From positions 372,001-436,000 of the forward strand of contig NC_009668.1 in the NCBI RefSeq assembly GCF_000017405.1: a stretch of DNA of 64,000 nucleotides, read 5' to 3'. Made by a program: the position numbers and the translations under genes. The stretch comes from Brucella anthropi ATCC 49188. Lineage in GTDB: Bacteria; Pseudomonadota; Alphaproteobacteria; Rhizobiales; Rhizobiaceae. Positions 18,895 through 27,361 of this stretch are shown here, in pieces. The notes under the pieces were generated by a model. The model was given only the letters and a program-made list of their open reading frames with translations, had not been told where the DNA came from and ran no database searches. The first letter of the stretch is position 1; every line of letters begins with the position of its first letter.

Positions 18895-20643
18895 ATGAAC
18901 CGTAAAGAAGTATTGGACGGGCTCCGCCAGAGCCCGAAGGTGGACGTTTGTGTCGTCGGTGGCGGCATCAACGGGCTCAGCGTTTTTCGCGAGCTTGCGC
19001 TGCAGGGCGTGAACGTGCTGCTGGTCGAGCAGTCCGATTATTGTTCGGGTGCCAGCGCGGCGCTTTCGCGGATGGTTCACGGCGGTTTGCGTTATCTGGA
19101 GAATGGCGAATTCAGCCTCGTGAAGGAATCCCTTGTCGAGCGTGACAGGCTGCTGCGCAATGCTCCCCATTATGTGGCACCACTACCGACAACTGTTCCG
19201 ATCTTCGATACGTTCTCGGGACTAGGCAATGGGATCGTGCGCTTTCTGGGGCTTACCCGTCGTCCAAGCCGGCGTGGTGCAATCGCTGTCAAGACGGGTC
19301 TGAGCATCTACGATTTCCTGACGCGCAAACGGGCATTGATGCCGAAGCACCGTTTTCGCAGCCGCAAGACGACGCTTGCGAAATGGCCTTCGCTTAATCC
19401 CGCAATACGCAGTTCCGCGACCTATTTCGACGCCTGGGTCAGCCATCCCGAGCGGATCGGGATCGAGCTTCTTCGCGACGGTCTTTCAGCTGGACCGAAT
19501 GCCAGGGCGCTGAACTATGCGGCAATTTGTGAAAGTGGCGGTGGTGATTTCCAGTTATTCGACGGTATTTCCAGCGAAACACTCTCTATCCAGCCGCGGC
19601 TGGTCATCAACGCGACGGGCGGCTGGATCGATATCGCGAATGGCACACTGTTTCCGAAAGAGGCACTACCTGCCCCGCTGATGGGAGGCACCAAAGGTTC
19701 GCATCTCATTGTAGATAATCCTGCTCTCAGTGACAGTCTTGATGGGCACATGATCTATTACGAGAACGAGGACGGGCGCATCTGCATCCTGTTTCCCTAT
19801 CTCGACAAAGTTCTCGTCGGCTCGACCGATATCCGCGTCGATGACCCTGGCGTGGTTCGCTGCGAGACAGATGAACGGAACTATATCCTGCAATCGCTCA
19901 CCTTCGTCCTACCGGAGATCAAAATACATCCCGACCAAATTGTCTTTCAGTTCGCAGGTGTGCGCCCGCTGCCAGTTAGCAATGACAGTTTTACGGGGCG
20001 TATCCCACGCGACCATTTCTGCACGGTGCTCGAAGGGCAGAACGGGCGTCCGCCGGTCCTCTGCATGATCGGTGGAAAATGGACGACTTTCCGCTCGTTT
20101 GGCGAAATGGCTGCCGACATGGTGCTAAAGCGATTGGGTCTGTCACGACGGATCGACACGGCGGAACGCGCAATAGGCGGCGGACGTTCATTTCCGAAAG
20201 ACAGCAAAAGCTGGATCGGAAAACTGGCTGTCGCCACCGGGCTGCCTGCGGATCGCCTTGAAATCCTCTTTGAACGCTATGGCACCGATGCCGCCGAAAT
20301 AGCCCGCTTCATTGCCACAGGGGCGGATCACGTCTTGCCCAATACCGACTACAGCACGCGGGAGCTCCTGTATCTCATCCGCACAGAGGCGGTCGAGCGT
20401 CTCGATGACTTGCTTTTGCGGCGCACGACATTGGCGATTTCCGGCGAACTATCTCTCGCCATGACCGAGGCTGTGCTTGATTTGCTGGCGACGGAGAAAA
20501 GCTGGTCACCAAAGTACAAAAAAGCAGAGCTGACGCGATTTCTAACCCTCATGCGCGAGCGCCACGGCGTCGCCGAAGAAACCCTTTCCGCAAGGAACGA
20601 ACAAAGGAGTGAATTATGCGAGAAAACCGCAAAGTCCGGATGA
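18895..20643 (+). CDS. FAD-dependent glycerol-3-phosphate dehydrogenase family protein (GlpD/EryB-like)
   Basis: A 582-residue flavoprotein. The dinucleotide motif VCVVGGGINGLSVFRELALQ opens the protein, followed by the GlpD signature SAALSRMVHGGLRYLENGEF. Substrate/phosphate region motifs include GSTDIRVDDP, FAGVRPLP and IGGKWTTFRSFGEMA. A C-terminal helical domain matches GlpD. With an FGGY kinase and SorC regulator in the operon, the likelier role is oxidation of a phosphorylated polyol to a ketose phosphate with electrons to quinone, as EryB does for erythritol phosphate. A plain GlpD role is possible but the neighbours argue against it. It overlaps the aldolase gene by 28 nt. Confidence 0.8.
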   Translation: MNRKEVLDGLRQSPKVDVCVVGGGINGLSVFRELALQGVNVLLVEQSDYCSGASAALSRMVHGGLRYLENGEFSLVKESLVERDRLLRNAPHYVAPLPTTVPIFDTFSGLGNGIVRFLGLTRRPSRRGAIAVKTGLSIYDFLTRKRALMPKHRFRSRKTTLAKWPSLNPAIRSSATYFDAWVSHPERIGIELLRDGLSAGPNARALNYAAICESGGGDFQLFDGISSETLSIQPRLVINATGGWIDIANGTLFPKEALPAPLMGGTKGSHLIVDNPALSDSLDGHMIYYENEDGRICILFPYLDKVLVGSTDIRVDDPGVVRCETDERNYILQSLTFVLPEIKIHPDQIVFQFAGVRPLPVSNDSFTGRIPRDHFCTVLEGQNGRPPVLCMIGGKWTTFRSFGEMAADMVLKRLGLSRRIDTAERAIGGGRSFPKDSKSWIGKLAVATGLPADRLEILFERYGTDAAEIARFIATGADHVLPNTDYSTRELLYLIRTEAVERLDDLLLRRTTLAISGELSLAMTEAVLDLLATEKSWSPKYKKAELTRFLTLMRERHGVAEETLSARNEQRSELCEKTAKSG

Positions 20644-21458
20644 ACCGGCTGTTCGGCAACGGTCGCTGTCTGGATGTGGCTGTTGACCATGGCGTGTGCA
20701 ATGAGCCCTCTTTTCTCGACGGCTTGGAGAATATGCCAGCTGTCATCAAGGCATTGATCGACGCTAAGCCTGATGCAATTCAGATGAACTATGGTCAGGC
20801 CGATCTGCTGCAGGATATTCCCGGCAAGGATAAGCCAGCGCTGGTTATGCGCCTCGATATGGGCAATCCCTATAACCGCATTCGCCATCGCGACATGTGG
20901 GCTGTGCTGCAGAACGAGGCCGATCCGCTGATCGGAGCGCTGCAGATGGATGCGGCCTGCGTGGTGGTGAACCTCTTCATGCTGCCGGACGAGCCAGACC
21001 TCTTTCGTCAATGCGTGCAGAACATTTCCCGCGTCCGGGCAGATTGCGAAAAATACGGTATGCCGCTGATGATCGAACCGCTCGTCATGCAGCCAGTCAC
21101 AGAGCGCGGCGGCTACATGGTCGATGGTGACGCCGACAAGATCGTGACGCTTACGCGGCTTGCCCGCGAAATGGGAGCCGACATCATCAAGGCAGACCCG
21201 ACAACAAATGCAGAGGATTTCCATCGTGTCGTAGAGACGGCGCGCTGTCCGGTGCTGGTGCGTGGCGGCGGTAAGGAAGATCTCTCCGCCGTTTTTGCAA
21301 AATCTGCAGCCTTGATGCAGCAAGGTGCAATGGGCATGGTCTATGGACGCAACATATATCAGCATGCCAATCCAAGCGCCGTGGTGCGCGGGTTGATGGC
21401 GATTATTCATAAGAATGCGAGCGGCGAGGAGGCCTACTCGCTTTATCAGCAGGGCTGA
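20616..21458 (+). CDS. Class I aldolase (DeoC/LacD/LsrF superfamily)
   Basis: A 280-residue TIM-barrel aldolase. RCLDVAVDHGVCNEPSF is the first strand, and the probable Schiff-base lysine is in GADIIKADPTTNAEDF. A glycine-rich phosphate site follows in VLVRGGGKED and AMGMVYGRNIYQH. The family cleaves ketose (bis)phosphates to DHAP and an aldehyde. AAAGGAG lies upstream of the ATG inside the end of the dehydrogenase gene, so the 28-nt overlap is real coupling. It would act after the kinase and dehydrogenase. Confidence 0.78.
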   Translation: MRENRKVRMNRLFGNGRCLDVAVDHGVCNEPSFLDGLENMPAVIKALIDAKPDAIQMNYGQADLLQDIPGKDKPALVMRLDMGNPYNRIRHRDMWAVLQNEADPLIGALQMDAACVVVNLFMLPDEPDLFRQCVQNISRVRADCEKYGMPLMIEPLVMQPVTERGGYMVDGDADKIVTLTRLAREMGADIIKADPTTNAEDFHRVVETARCPVLVRGGGKEDLSAVFAKSAALMQQGAMGMVYGRNIYQHANPSAVVRGLMAIIHKNASGEEAYSLYQQG

Positions 21459-21494
21459 GTTACTGGATTGGTTGGACCTTGGGAGGGGTTCTTC

Positions 21495-23030
21495 ATGCAA
21501 AAATATCTGTTGGGGCTCGATGCGGGCAACACTGTCATCAAGGCGGTGGTTTTTGATCTTTCGGGACGGGAGCTCGCCCATGCAGGTGAAGAAGGACGTA
21601 GCCGCATGCCGCATCCCGGTCACGTCGAGCGTGACCTTGGCGAGCTCTGGTCCAACGCCAAGAGGGTTATTCGGGCTTGCCTCGATAAGGCGGGGATAGC
21701 GGCGAGTGATATTGCCGCTATAGGCTGTGCCGGACACGGCAACGGGCTCTACGCGCTCGACCGGGAGGGAGATCCTCTCATAGGCATCCAGTCGCTCGAC
21801 ACCCGCGCGACCGGTCTCGTTGAAGAGTGGACGGCAAAAGGGGTGGGCGCAAAGACCTATCCGATAGCACGCCAGCGTCCATGGCCCTCCCAAACCCCGA
21901 CGCTGCTTGCCTGGCTGAAGCGCTACCAGCCTGAACTGTTTGACCAGATTGGCACGGTATTTTTCTCCAAGGACTTCGTGGTCAATCGCTTGACGGGCAA
22001 ACGTTTCAGCGAAGTTTCCGACATGTCGGGGGCAGGCTTGCTCGATCTTGCAACGCGCCGTTACGACAGTGCTTTGATGGAAGCTTACGGTTTGGGCGAC
22101 TGTATGGATATCCTGCCACCGCTCATCGAAAGCGACAATATTGCAGGTAATGTAACCGAGGCTGTGGCGCGGGAGACCGGGCTTGCGGCGGGTACACCCG
22201 TTGTTGGAGGTCTCTTCGATGTCGTAGCTTCGGCGCTAGGTTCTGGTGTCTCACGCACAGGAAGTGCATCGATCATTGCGGGTACGTGGAGCATCAACCA
22301 GATTATTGTCGACGGCCCTGATCTCAAGGGGCCGGTCTTCATGACCTCTACTTTTGATCGCAGCCGTTACATGGCGATGGAAAACAGCGCTACCTCTGCG
22401 GCGAATCTTGAATGGCTGGTGCGGGAATTTTTCGAAGGAGACCATCATGCTGATGTCTCGCCATTTGATGTTTGTTGCAGTCTCGCCGCAGCCATCGAAC
22501 CTGCAAGTGATGATCCGCTTTACCACCCTTATCTCTACGGAGCGCAGCAGAACGGCCACGCCCGCGCAGGGTTTTACGGTATCGCGGGCTGGCATACGAA
22601 GGGGCATCTGATACGCGCTTTGCTTGAAGGCGTTGCCTTCGGTCATCGCCAGCATGTGGAAACCATCCGAAAAGCAGGCGCGACCTTCGAGGAGGCTGTG
22701 CTTTCCGGTGGCGGCTCACGCAGCCGTTTATGGCCCCAGATATTTGCCGATGTACTCGGCGTGCCAGTTTCTGTTGCCGTCTCACGAGAAACAGGCGCAC
22801 TTGGCGCAGCCATTGCGGCGGGGACCGGTGTTGGGCTGTTCTTCGATTTCACAGAAGGTGCCAATGCCATGGTGCGCGCCGATCGGCATTACAAGCCGAA
22901 CGCCGCGCTGGATGGACACTATAATCGCCGTTACGCGCTTTATGGAGACATCACAGCTGCAATGACGCCTCTATGGCGCCAGATACAGGCTAAACCGGTA
23001 CAAAGCGTCCAGTTAGCGGAGACCGTTTAG
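21495..23030 (+). CDS. FGGY-family carbohydrate kinase (xylulokinase/EryA-like)
   Basis: A 511-residue sugar kinase. The N-terminal ATPase motif LLGLDAGNTVIKAVVFD and the following GCAGHGNGLYALD are FGGY hallmarks. The C-terminal domain has ASIIAGTWSINQI, LLEGVAFGHRQHVE and SGGGSRSRLWPQIFADVLG. The start at ATG 21495 has GGGAGGGG 7 nt upstream. It is last in the operon and should make the phosphorylated polyol or ketose that feeds the GlpD-like enzyme and induces the SorC regulator. L-xylulokinase-type and erythritol-kinase-type activities are both possible. Confidence 0.82.
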   Translation: MQKYLLGLDAGNTVIKAVVFDLSGRELAHAGEEGRSRMPHPGHVERDLGELWSNAKRVIRACLDKAGIAASDIAAIGCAGHGNGLYALDREGDPLIGIQSLDTRATGLVEEWTAKGVGAKTYPIARQRPWPSQTPTLLAWLKRYQPELFDQIGTVFFSKDFVVNRLTGKRFSEVSDMSGAGLLDLATRRYDSALMEAYGLGDCMDILPPLIESDNIAGNVTEAVARETGLAAGTPVVGGLFDVVASALGSGVSRTGSASIIAGTWSINQIIVDGPDLKGPVFMTSTFDRSRYMAMENSATSAANLEWLVREFFEGDHHADVSPFDVCCSLAAAIEPASDDPLYHPYLYGAQQNGHARAGFYGIAGWHTKGHLIRALLEGVAFGHRQHVETIRKAGATFEEAVLSGGGSRSRLWPQIFADVLGVPVSVAVSRETGALGAAIAAGTGVGLFFDFTEGANAMVRADRHYKPNAALDGHYNRRYALYGDITAAMTPLWRQIQAKPVQSVQLAETV

Positions 23031-23069
23031 TCAATCGTGAGTCATCAGGTGGGAATTGCCCAAGCTGCT

Positions 23070-24359
23070 TTACCCACCTCTTGGCTCGCCGAAACTGGTA
23101 TAAATATCCGCTCTCGTCTGCGGCACAGCGGAAATGCCGCGTTTGCGTTTTGAAGCCACGGTCTGGTTAATCTGGACGGTGCCTCTCTCAAATGCCAGTG
23201 AACATCCCGCAAGATAGAGCAACCAGAGACGCGCTTTTGGATAACCGATTTCGGCAACGGCCTTGTCGAAATTGGAATAAAGTCGTTCGCACCATAACCG
23301 GCAGGTGCGGCCATAATGTTCGCGCAGATTTTCGACGTCGTGGACTTCGAACCCGTGTCCTTCGAGGTTTTCTATCGTCATTCCAAGATGATCGAGTTCC
23401 CCACCGGGGAAAATATACTTCACAAGCGCCTTATGCTCTGCACTTTTGCGGTTGAAGGATTTCTTGTCCTTCTTCATGCGCCGTGTGATTGCGTGGTGCA
23501 TGTAAAGCCCACCGGGGCGCAGAAGCCGGTTCACGGCATTGAAATAGCTGTCGTAATTGGCGATACCAACATGCTCGAACATTCCAACAGACGAAATTTT
23601 GTCGAACTGCCCGTCAAGCTCTGCATAGGATTTGACGTGGATGGTGATCCTGTCTTCGAGACCTGCCTGCTTGATCCTCTCTCGGGCAAGTGCCGTTTGT
23701 GCCTCCGACAATGAAACGCCGGTTCCGATGACGCCAAAGTTTTGCACTGCATAGATCAGGAGGGCACCCCAACCGCAACCGATATCCAGAAGACGGTCAC
23801 CTGGTTTCAATCGTAGTTTTCGGCAGATGAGTTCCAGCTTGTCCTTCTGGGCCTGATCGATATCATTGGCCCAGTCCGTGAAGTAGCCGCATGTGTAAAC
23901 CATTCGCTCATCGAGGAATAAGCGATAGAACTCGTTGGACACATCGTAATGATGGGTAATTGCCTCCTTGCTCGACCCACTGACGAAAGGCTCCTTGCCG
24001 TCAAGAACCTCGCGCGCATCGGTTTTGCCAGCGAGCAGAAGAGCCGGAAGATCCTTGAGTAGTTGCCATTTTGGCAGCTCTTTCAGCCTGTTCTTCACAC
24101 TTCCATCGGTTTTGGCATTTGCGAGGTCGAAGATCGTACCATTGCTGATATCCACACGACCGGATGTCCAGATATCGATCAGAGAATCATAGTTGGGCTT
24201 GAGGAGAAGCTGTCGAACGATTGTCGGATCGTTGATTACCAATGATGGGCCATCGAATGCACCGATGCGCGTGCCGTCCCATAACTCCACATTGAACTGT
24301 GGGCGCAGTGTTTCAACAACTGTCCGAATAATGCGAACGGACCTGGTTTCAACCGTCAT
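23070..24359 (-). CDS. cfa: Cyclopropane-fatty-acyl-phospholipid synthase
   Basis: A 429-residue SAM-dependent methyltransferase that adds methylene to unsaturated membrane lipid chains. The SAM site is LLDIGCGWGALLIYAVQ. Family stretches are HYDVSNEFYRLFLDERMVYTCGYF, seen in two parts, ISSVGMFEHVG and FPGGELDHLGM. The start is set at 24359 (GAGAGG upstream), giving a length a little over E. coli Cfa (about 380 residues). It converges on the FGGY kinase; a 7-bp repeat (AGGTGGG at 23047, CCCACCT at 23073) may be a weak shared terminator. Confidence 0.9.
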   Translation of the reverse strand: MTVETRSVRIIRTVVETLRPQFNVELWDGTRIGAFDGPSLVINDPTIVRQLLLKPNYDSLIDIWTSGRVDISNGTIFDLANAKTDGSVKNRLKELPKWQLLKDLPALLLAGKTDAREVLDGKEPFVSGSSKEAITHHYDVSNEFYRLFLDERMVYTCGYFTDWANDIDQAQKDKLELICRKLRLKPGDRLLDIGCGWGALLIYAVQNFGVIGTGVSLSEAQTALARERIKQAGLEDRITIHVKSYAELDGQFDKISSVGMFEHVGIANYDSYFNAVNRLLRPGGLYMHHAITRRMKKDKKSFNRKSAEHKALVKYIFPGGELDHLGMTIENLEGHGFEVHDVENLREHYGRTCRLWCERLYSNFDKAVAEIGYPKARLWLLYLAGCSLAFERGTVQINQTVASKRKRGISAVPQTRADIYTSFGEPRGG

Positions 24360-24561
24360 GCCATGCCTCTCTATTGAGGTTTCAGAAGATAATCTTCCCG
24401 CGCTGACCCTAACCGAAGGCATCTGCGATTGCAGTCATAAAATCGTGACAGTTACTGCTATGCCTTCAACAGGAACAGCACCTGATATGCAGGATTGCTT
24501 GCGCGTTGCGTTTCGGTCAAAACAACGCCGTTGATTTACGATTCAGGAAAAGGAGCAGCCG

Positions 24562-25062
24562 ATGGGTAAACGTTCGAATACAACTCGATGGCTTGTAATA
24601 TTCTCGGCCATATCTTGTATTCTGAGTTTTCCAGCGGACTTGCACGCGCAACAGGCAGCAGGTGCTGAGGTGTCGGCAGGGACTGAAGAGACATCGCATC
24701 ATTCTGCACCGGCAACCGACACCTTTGGTCAGACCCAGTTCGTTCTGAGTGGCGATCCCGTTGTCCCCCCGCGCGATTATGCCAAAGGGTTGGAGATACC
24801 AAATCCTGATGAGTATGATCCTATCGCGTCCGGCACGATTTTTGACATCGTTTATTTGGGCGTCGCCGATGGCAGAATGCGTTTCGAGATTCGCGGTTAT
24901 ACCGCGACTGATCTGCAAAACCCGGATACGGGACAAACAGTCGATTTTCCGGTCGAGCAACAATCTATCGAAATCAGGAATATCCGAATTGACGTGGAGG
25001 CTGCTGAGTCGGGAAGCCTGACTTACAAGGCAAACAGATTTTCTGAAACTTCAGGAAATTAG
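24562..25062 (+). CDS. Hypothetical exported protein
   Basis: A 166-residue protein with a clear signal peptide (basic MGKRSNTTR, hydrophobic core, cleavage near LHAQQ) and a good AAGGAG ribosome site. The mature part has a low-complexity linker then a compact region with SGTIFDIVYLGVADGRMRFEIRG, seen in parts, and DFPVEQQSIEIRNIRIDV. I recognise no family. Its end overlaps the end of a small minus-strand gene by 4 nt. Confidence 0.7.
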   Translation: MGKRSNTTRWLVIFSAISCILSFPADLHAQQAAGAEVSAGTEETSHHSAPATDTFGQTQFVLSGDPVVPPRDYAKGLEIPNPDEYDPIASGTIFDIVYLGVADGRMRFEIRGYTATDLQNPDTGQTVDFPVEQQSIEIRNIRIDVEAAESGSLTYKANRFSETSGN

Positions 25063-25220
25063 TTCTCTGATGTATCCCAACCTGGGTAGACGCCCGAACG
25101 TATGTTGCCCCAGGTCGGATCAATGTCGTGGTACTCGTGATAAAGTCTGATAATCACGGCAGTCACAAGGAAAACTGCGCATAAAGCCAGTATGATTTTA
25201 AAGAATAAGTCCGGCTTCAA
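25059..25220 (-). CDS. Small single-span membrane protein (53 residues)
   Basis: A short minus-strand frame with a TTG start at 25220 and TAA at 25061-25059. It begins MKPDLFFKIILALCAVFLVT, giving one membrane helix (about residues 5-24), then a charged soluble tail HEYHDIDPTWGNIR and GVYPGWD. GAGG lies 6 nt before the TTG, and an in-frame TAG just upstream prevents a longer reading. The hydrophobic-then-polar layout and Trp/Tyr/Gly-rich tail look like a real protein, but no homologue is recognised. Confidence 0.45.
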   Translation of the reverse strand: MKPDLFFKIILALCAVFLVTAVIIRLYHEYHDIDPTWGNIRSGVYPGWDTSEN

Positions 25221-25443
25221 GCTCTGCCTCGCCCATTGCTAAATGTAGCCCTCAGCGTTTTATATCCGTGCAGATCAATGTTTTCCGTTAACGGGTGCTG
25301 TCGAACGAAAGTTTCGTTCAATGCGGCATTGTTGAGAAGTGCCTGCTATATTGAATTGTGAAACGATAGAAATGGCGGGTAACAGCTTGCGATTCGACGA
25401 GCCGAAATTTTTGCGCATTGAACCACGTGAAGAGGCAAACGGC

Positions 25444-25683
25444 ATGGAATTTCCCCGTGATATTGAAGATGCGGCCAGAAATTTGTGGCTCGAAGTCTCA
25501 GAAACGAACGAAAAAGTTGCACCCATTGATATAATTGCACTTGCTATCCTGAGGGAGAGGCAGCGATGTGCGACAATTGCGCTTTGCGTATTTGATGATG
25601 AAGAATGGTCGGATGAATACCGCATGGCAGGTGGATTGGCTGCGGATGCAATACTTGCAGGCAATAGCAATATTTCAGATTAA
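25444..25683 (+). CDS. Small hypothetical protein (79 residues)
   Basis: The reading frame is open from about 25339; the ATG at 25444 is chosen because AGAGG lies 8 nt upstream and the protein then begins MEFPRDIEDAARNLW. Alternatives are ATG 25372 and GTG 25339. The core ALAILRERQRCATIAL resembles a helix seen in many small rhizobial and phage-derived hypothetical proteins. Acidic, soluble, function unknown. Confidence 0.55.
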   Translation: MEFPRDIEDAARNLWLEVSETNEKVAPIDIIALAILRERQRCATIALCVFDDEEWSDEYRMAGGLAADAILAGNSNISD

Positions 25684-25730
25684 GCGGTGGCATCGCACGT
25701 GAAGCCTGTCGCATAAAGAAACGGAATGAA

Positions 25731-26111
25731 ATGGTATTCGAACGTTTAGGGGCAGGGATTGCTGGCCTGCTGTCAATGACTTTGGTTGGATGCACGACAT
25801 CGCCGCAGAATTATGCGTCCTCGCTTTCAATTCAGGATCCCAAATGGCAGTCGCCGCAGTGCGAAGAAATTCGTGCCGAGGCCGCGAATTATGAGGCGAG
25901 AGAAAAGAAGGTTTCCGACCTGGCTCCCGGACTTCTCATCGGCCCGTATGGGCTGGGTATAGCGGCGGCAATAAAGGAGAATGACGAGAAGCGGCGAAAA
26001 GTGTTCGTTCGCGAGATGCACCTGCGCTGCTCAAGTTTGCCTCTTCCGAGAGAGCTCGAAAATACACAAAACGAAACGAACCAATCAAAACCAGCTGATA
26101 CATTTCGATAG
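25731..26111 (+). CDS. Small lipoprotein of unknown function
   Basis: A 126-residue protein with a signal peptide ending in the lipobox TLVGC (Cys21), then CTTSPQNYASSLSIQD. The middle contains a second hydrophobic, glycine-rich stretch LAPGLLIGPYGLGIAAAI that could insert in a membrane, followed by charged KENDEKRRKVFVREMH. I recognise no family. The preceding small gene ends 47 nt upstream. Confidence 0.65.
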   Translation: MVFERLGAGIAGLLSMTLVGCTTSPQNYASSLSIQDPKWQSPQCEEIRAEAANYEAREKKVSDLAPGLLIGPYGLGIAAAIKENDEKRRKVFVREMHLRCSSLPLPRELENTQNETNQSKPADTFR

Positions 26112-26167
26112 TTTGCGTACTTCTTCGCATAATTCCGATCCGCAATAGCGACGTCAACAGCGAGTTA

Positions 26168-27106
26168 ATGAAGATGCCCGAATTTGTACCTGTCATCGCG
26201 TTGCATGGCGGCGCTGGGACCATTCTTAAAGCCAATATGACGCCAGAGAAGGAAGCAGCCTATCATGCCGGCCTGCGGGAATGCCTGCAGGCTGGACTGG
26301 ATGTTTTGCGTAAAGGCGGCAAAGCACTCGATGCCGTGACGGCATCTGTGATTGCCCTGGAAGAAAATCCGCTTTTCAACGCCGGGCATGGAGCCGTTTT
26401 CACGACGGATGAAACGCATGAGATGGATGCGGCTATCATGGATGGTGCAACGCGCGCATGCGGTGCCATCTCCGGAATTTGCGGGCCACGCAATCCTGTT
26501 CTGGCGGCACGTGCAGTCATGGAGCAGACCGAACACGTATTTTTCGCAGGCGAAGGGGCAAAGCGATTTTGCGAAGCTGCCGGTCTGGAAATGATGGCGC
26601 CGGAATGGTTCTCGACGGAACAGCGTCGCAAGGCCTTGCACGACGAAATGGCACGTCGTCGCAGTGGTGCCGCCGACGATGGCGATCCTGCCCGCAAACA
26701 CGGCACTGTCGGAGCAGTTGCACTGGATCGTTTCGGTCATCTGGCGGCAGCTACATCCACGGGCGGCATGACCGCCAAGACACCGGGACGCGTTGGTGAC
26801 AGCCCGGTCATCGGTGCTGGAACCTGGGCGGATGACGAGACGGTAGCGCTTTCCGCCACAGGTCACGGAGAATATTTCATTCGCTGGGCGGTGGGTCACG
26901 AAGTGGATGCACGGATGCGCTGGGCAGGGCAATCGCTCAATGAAGCGGCTGGCGCGGTTGTCCGCGAGCTGGGTGAAATCGGTGGCTCTGGCGGTCTTGT
27001 TGCGGTGGATCGCAAAGGCAATGTCAGCCTGCCGTTCAACAGCCCAGGCATGTATCGTGCATGGTGCGGTTTGGACGGGGAGATAAATACGGGTATATAT
27101 AGATAG
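26168..27106 (+). CDS. iaaA: Isoaspartyl peptidase / type 2 L-asparaginase
   Basis: A 312-residue N-terminal nucleophile hydrolase. It is made as a precursor cut before the catalytic threonine in KHGTVGAVALD (Thr180), leaving alpha and beta chains. VIALHGGAGTI opens the protein, and NAGHGAVFTTDETHEMDAAIM and SATGHGEYFIRWAVGHE are family stretches. It removes isoaspartyl residues from dipeptides and hydrolyses asparagine. It is upstream of a peptide-use operon with the same orientation, but a 255-nt gap with hairpins separates them. Confidence 0.87.
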   Translation: MKMPEFVPVIALHGGAGTILKANMTPEKEAAYHAGLRECLQAGLDVLRKGGKALDAVTASVIALEENPLFNAGHGAVFTTDETHEMDAAIMDGATRACGAISGICGPRNPVLAARAVMEQTEHVFFAGEGAKRFCEAAGLEMMAPEWFSTEQRRKALHDEMARRRSGAADDGDPARKHGTVGAVALDRFGHLAAATSTGGMTAKTPGRVGDSPVIGAGTWADDETVALSATGHGEYFIRWAVGHEVDARMRWAGQSLNEAAGAVVRELGEIGGSGGLVAVDRKGNVSLPFNSPGMYRAWCGLDGEINTGIYR

Positions 27107-27120
27107 GGTCGAAGCGCTCG

Positions 27121-27150
27121 CCTGTTTTTAACAGGGCTTGTTCAACAAGC
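27121..27150 (+). terminator. Tandem hairpins after the isoaspartyl peptidase gene
   Basis: Two adjacent perfect inverted repeats: CCTGTTTTTAACAGG (27121-27135, 6-bp stem) and GCTTGTTCAACAAGC (27136-27150, 7-bp stem). No T-run follows. They could terminate iaaA transcription or be processing sites. The rest of the 27107-27361 spacer is AT-rich and holds no convincing gene. Confidence 0.4.
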
Positions 27151-27361
27151 GTCAGCTTCTCTATTCCAAGTTGGAATGGCAAGTCTAAAATTGCATTGGC
27201 CAAAGCCTAAATTTGCTGCCTATAAATTTCAAATAACAAAATTGACAGTCAAGGGAGATTACTCCTCGGCTTTTCTTCAAGCTTCTGAAAAAGCAAGAAG
27301 ATTGGCTTCGGGTAACGATGACTGGTGCGCCTTTCAAACGAGCGCGAAAATGGGGAAATGA

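Noticed and set aside
23094..23103. A further copy of ACTGGTATAA, the block found in the apiose operators
   Set aside because: It lies inside the end of the cfa gene, lacks the TGAGTATTCCA partner and has no promoter next to it.
27176..27361. A 61-codon frame between the isoaspartyl peptidase gene and the S33 hydrolase gene
   Set aside because: No ribosome site, AT-rich spacer composition and no recognisable features; it ends at the next start by chance.
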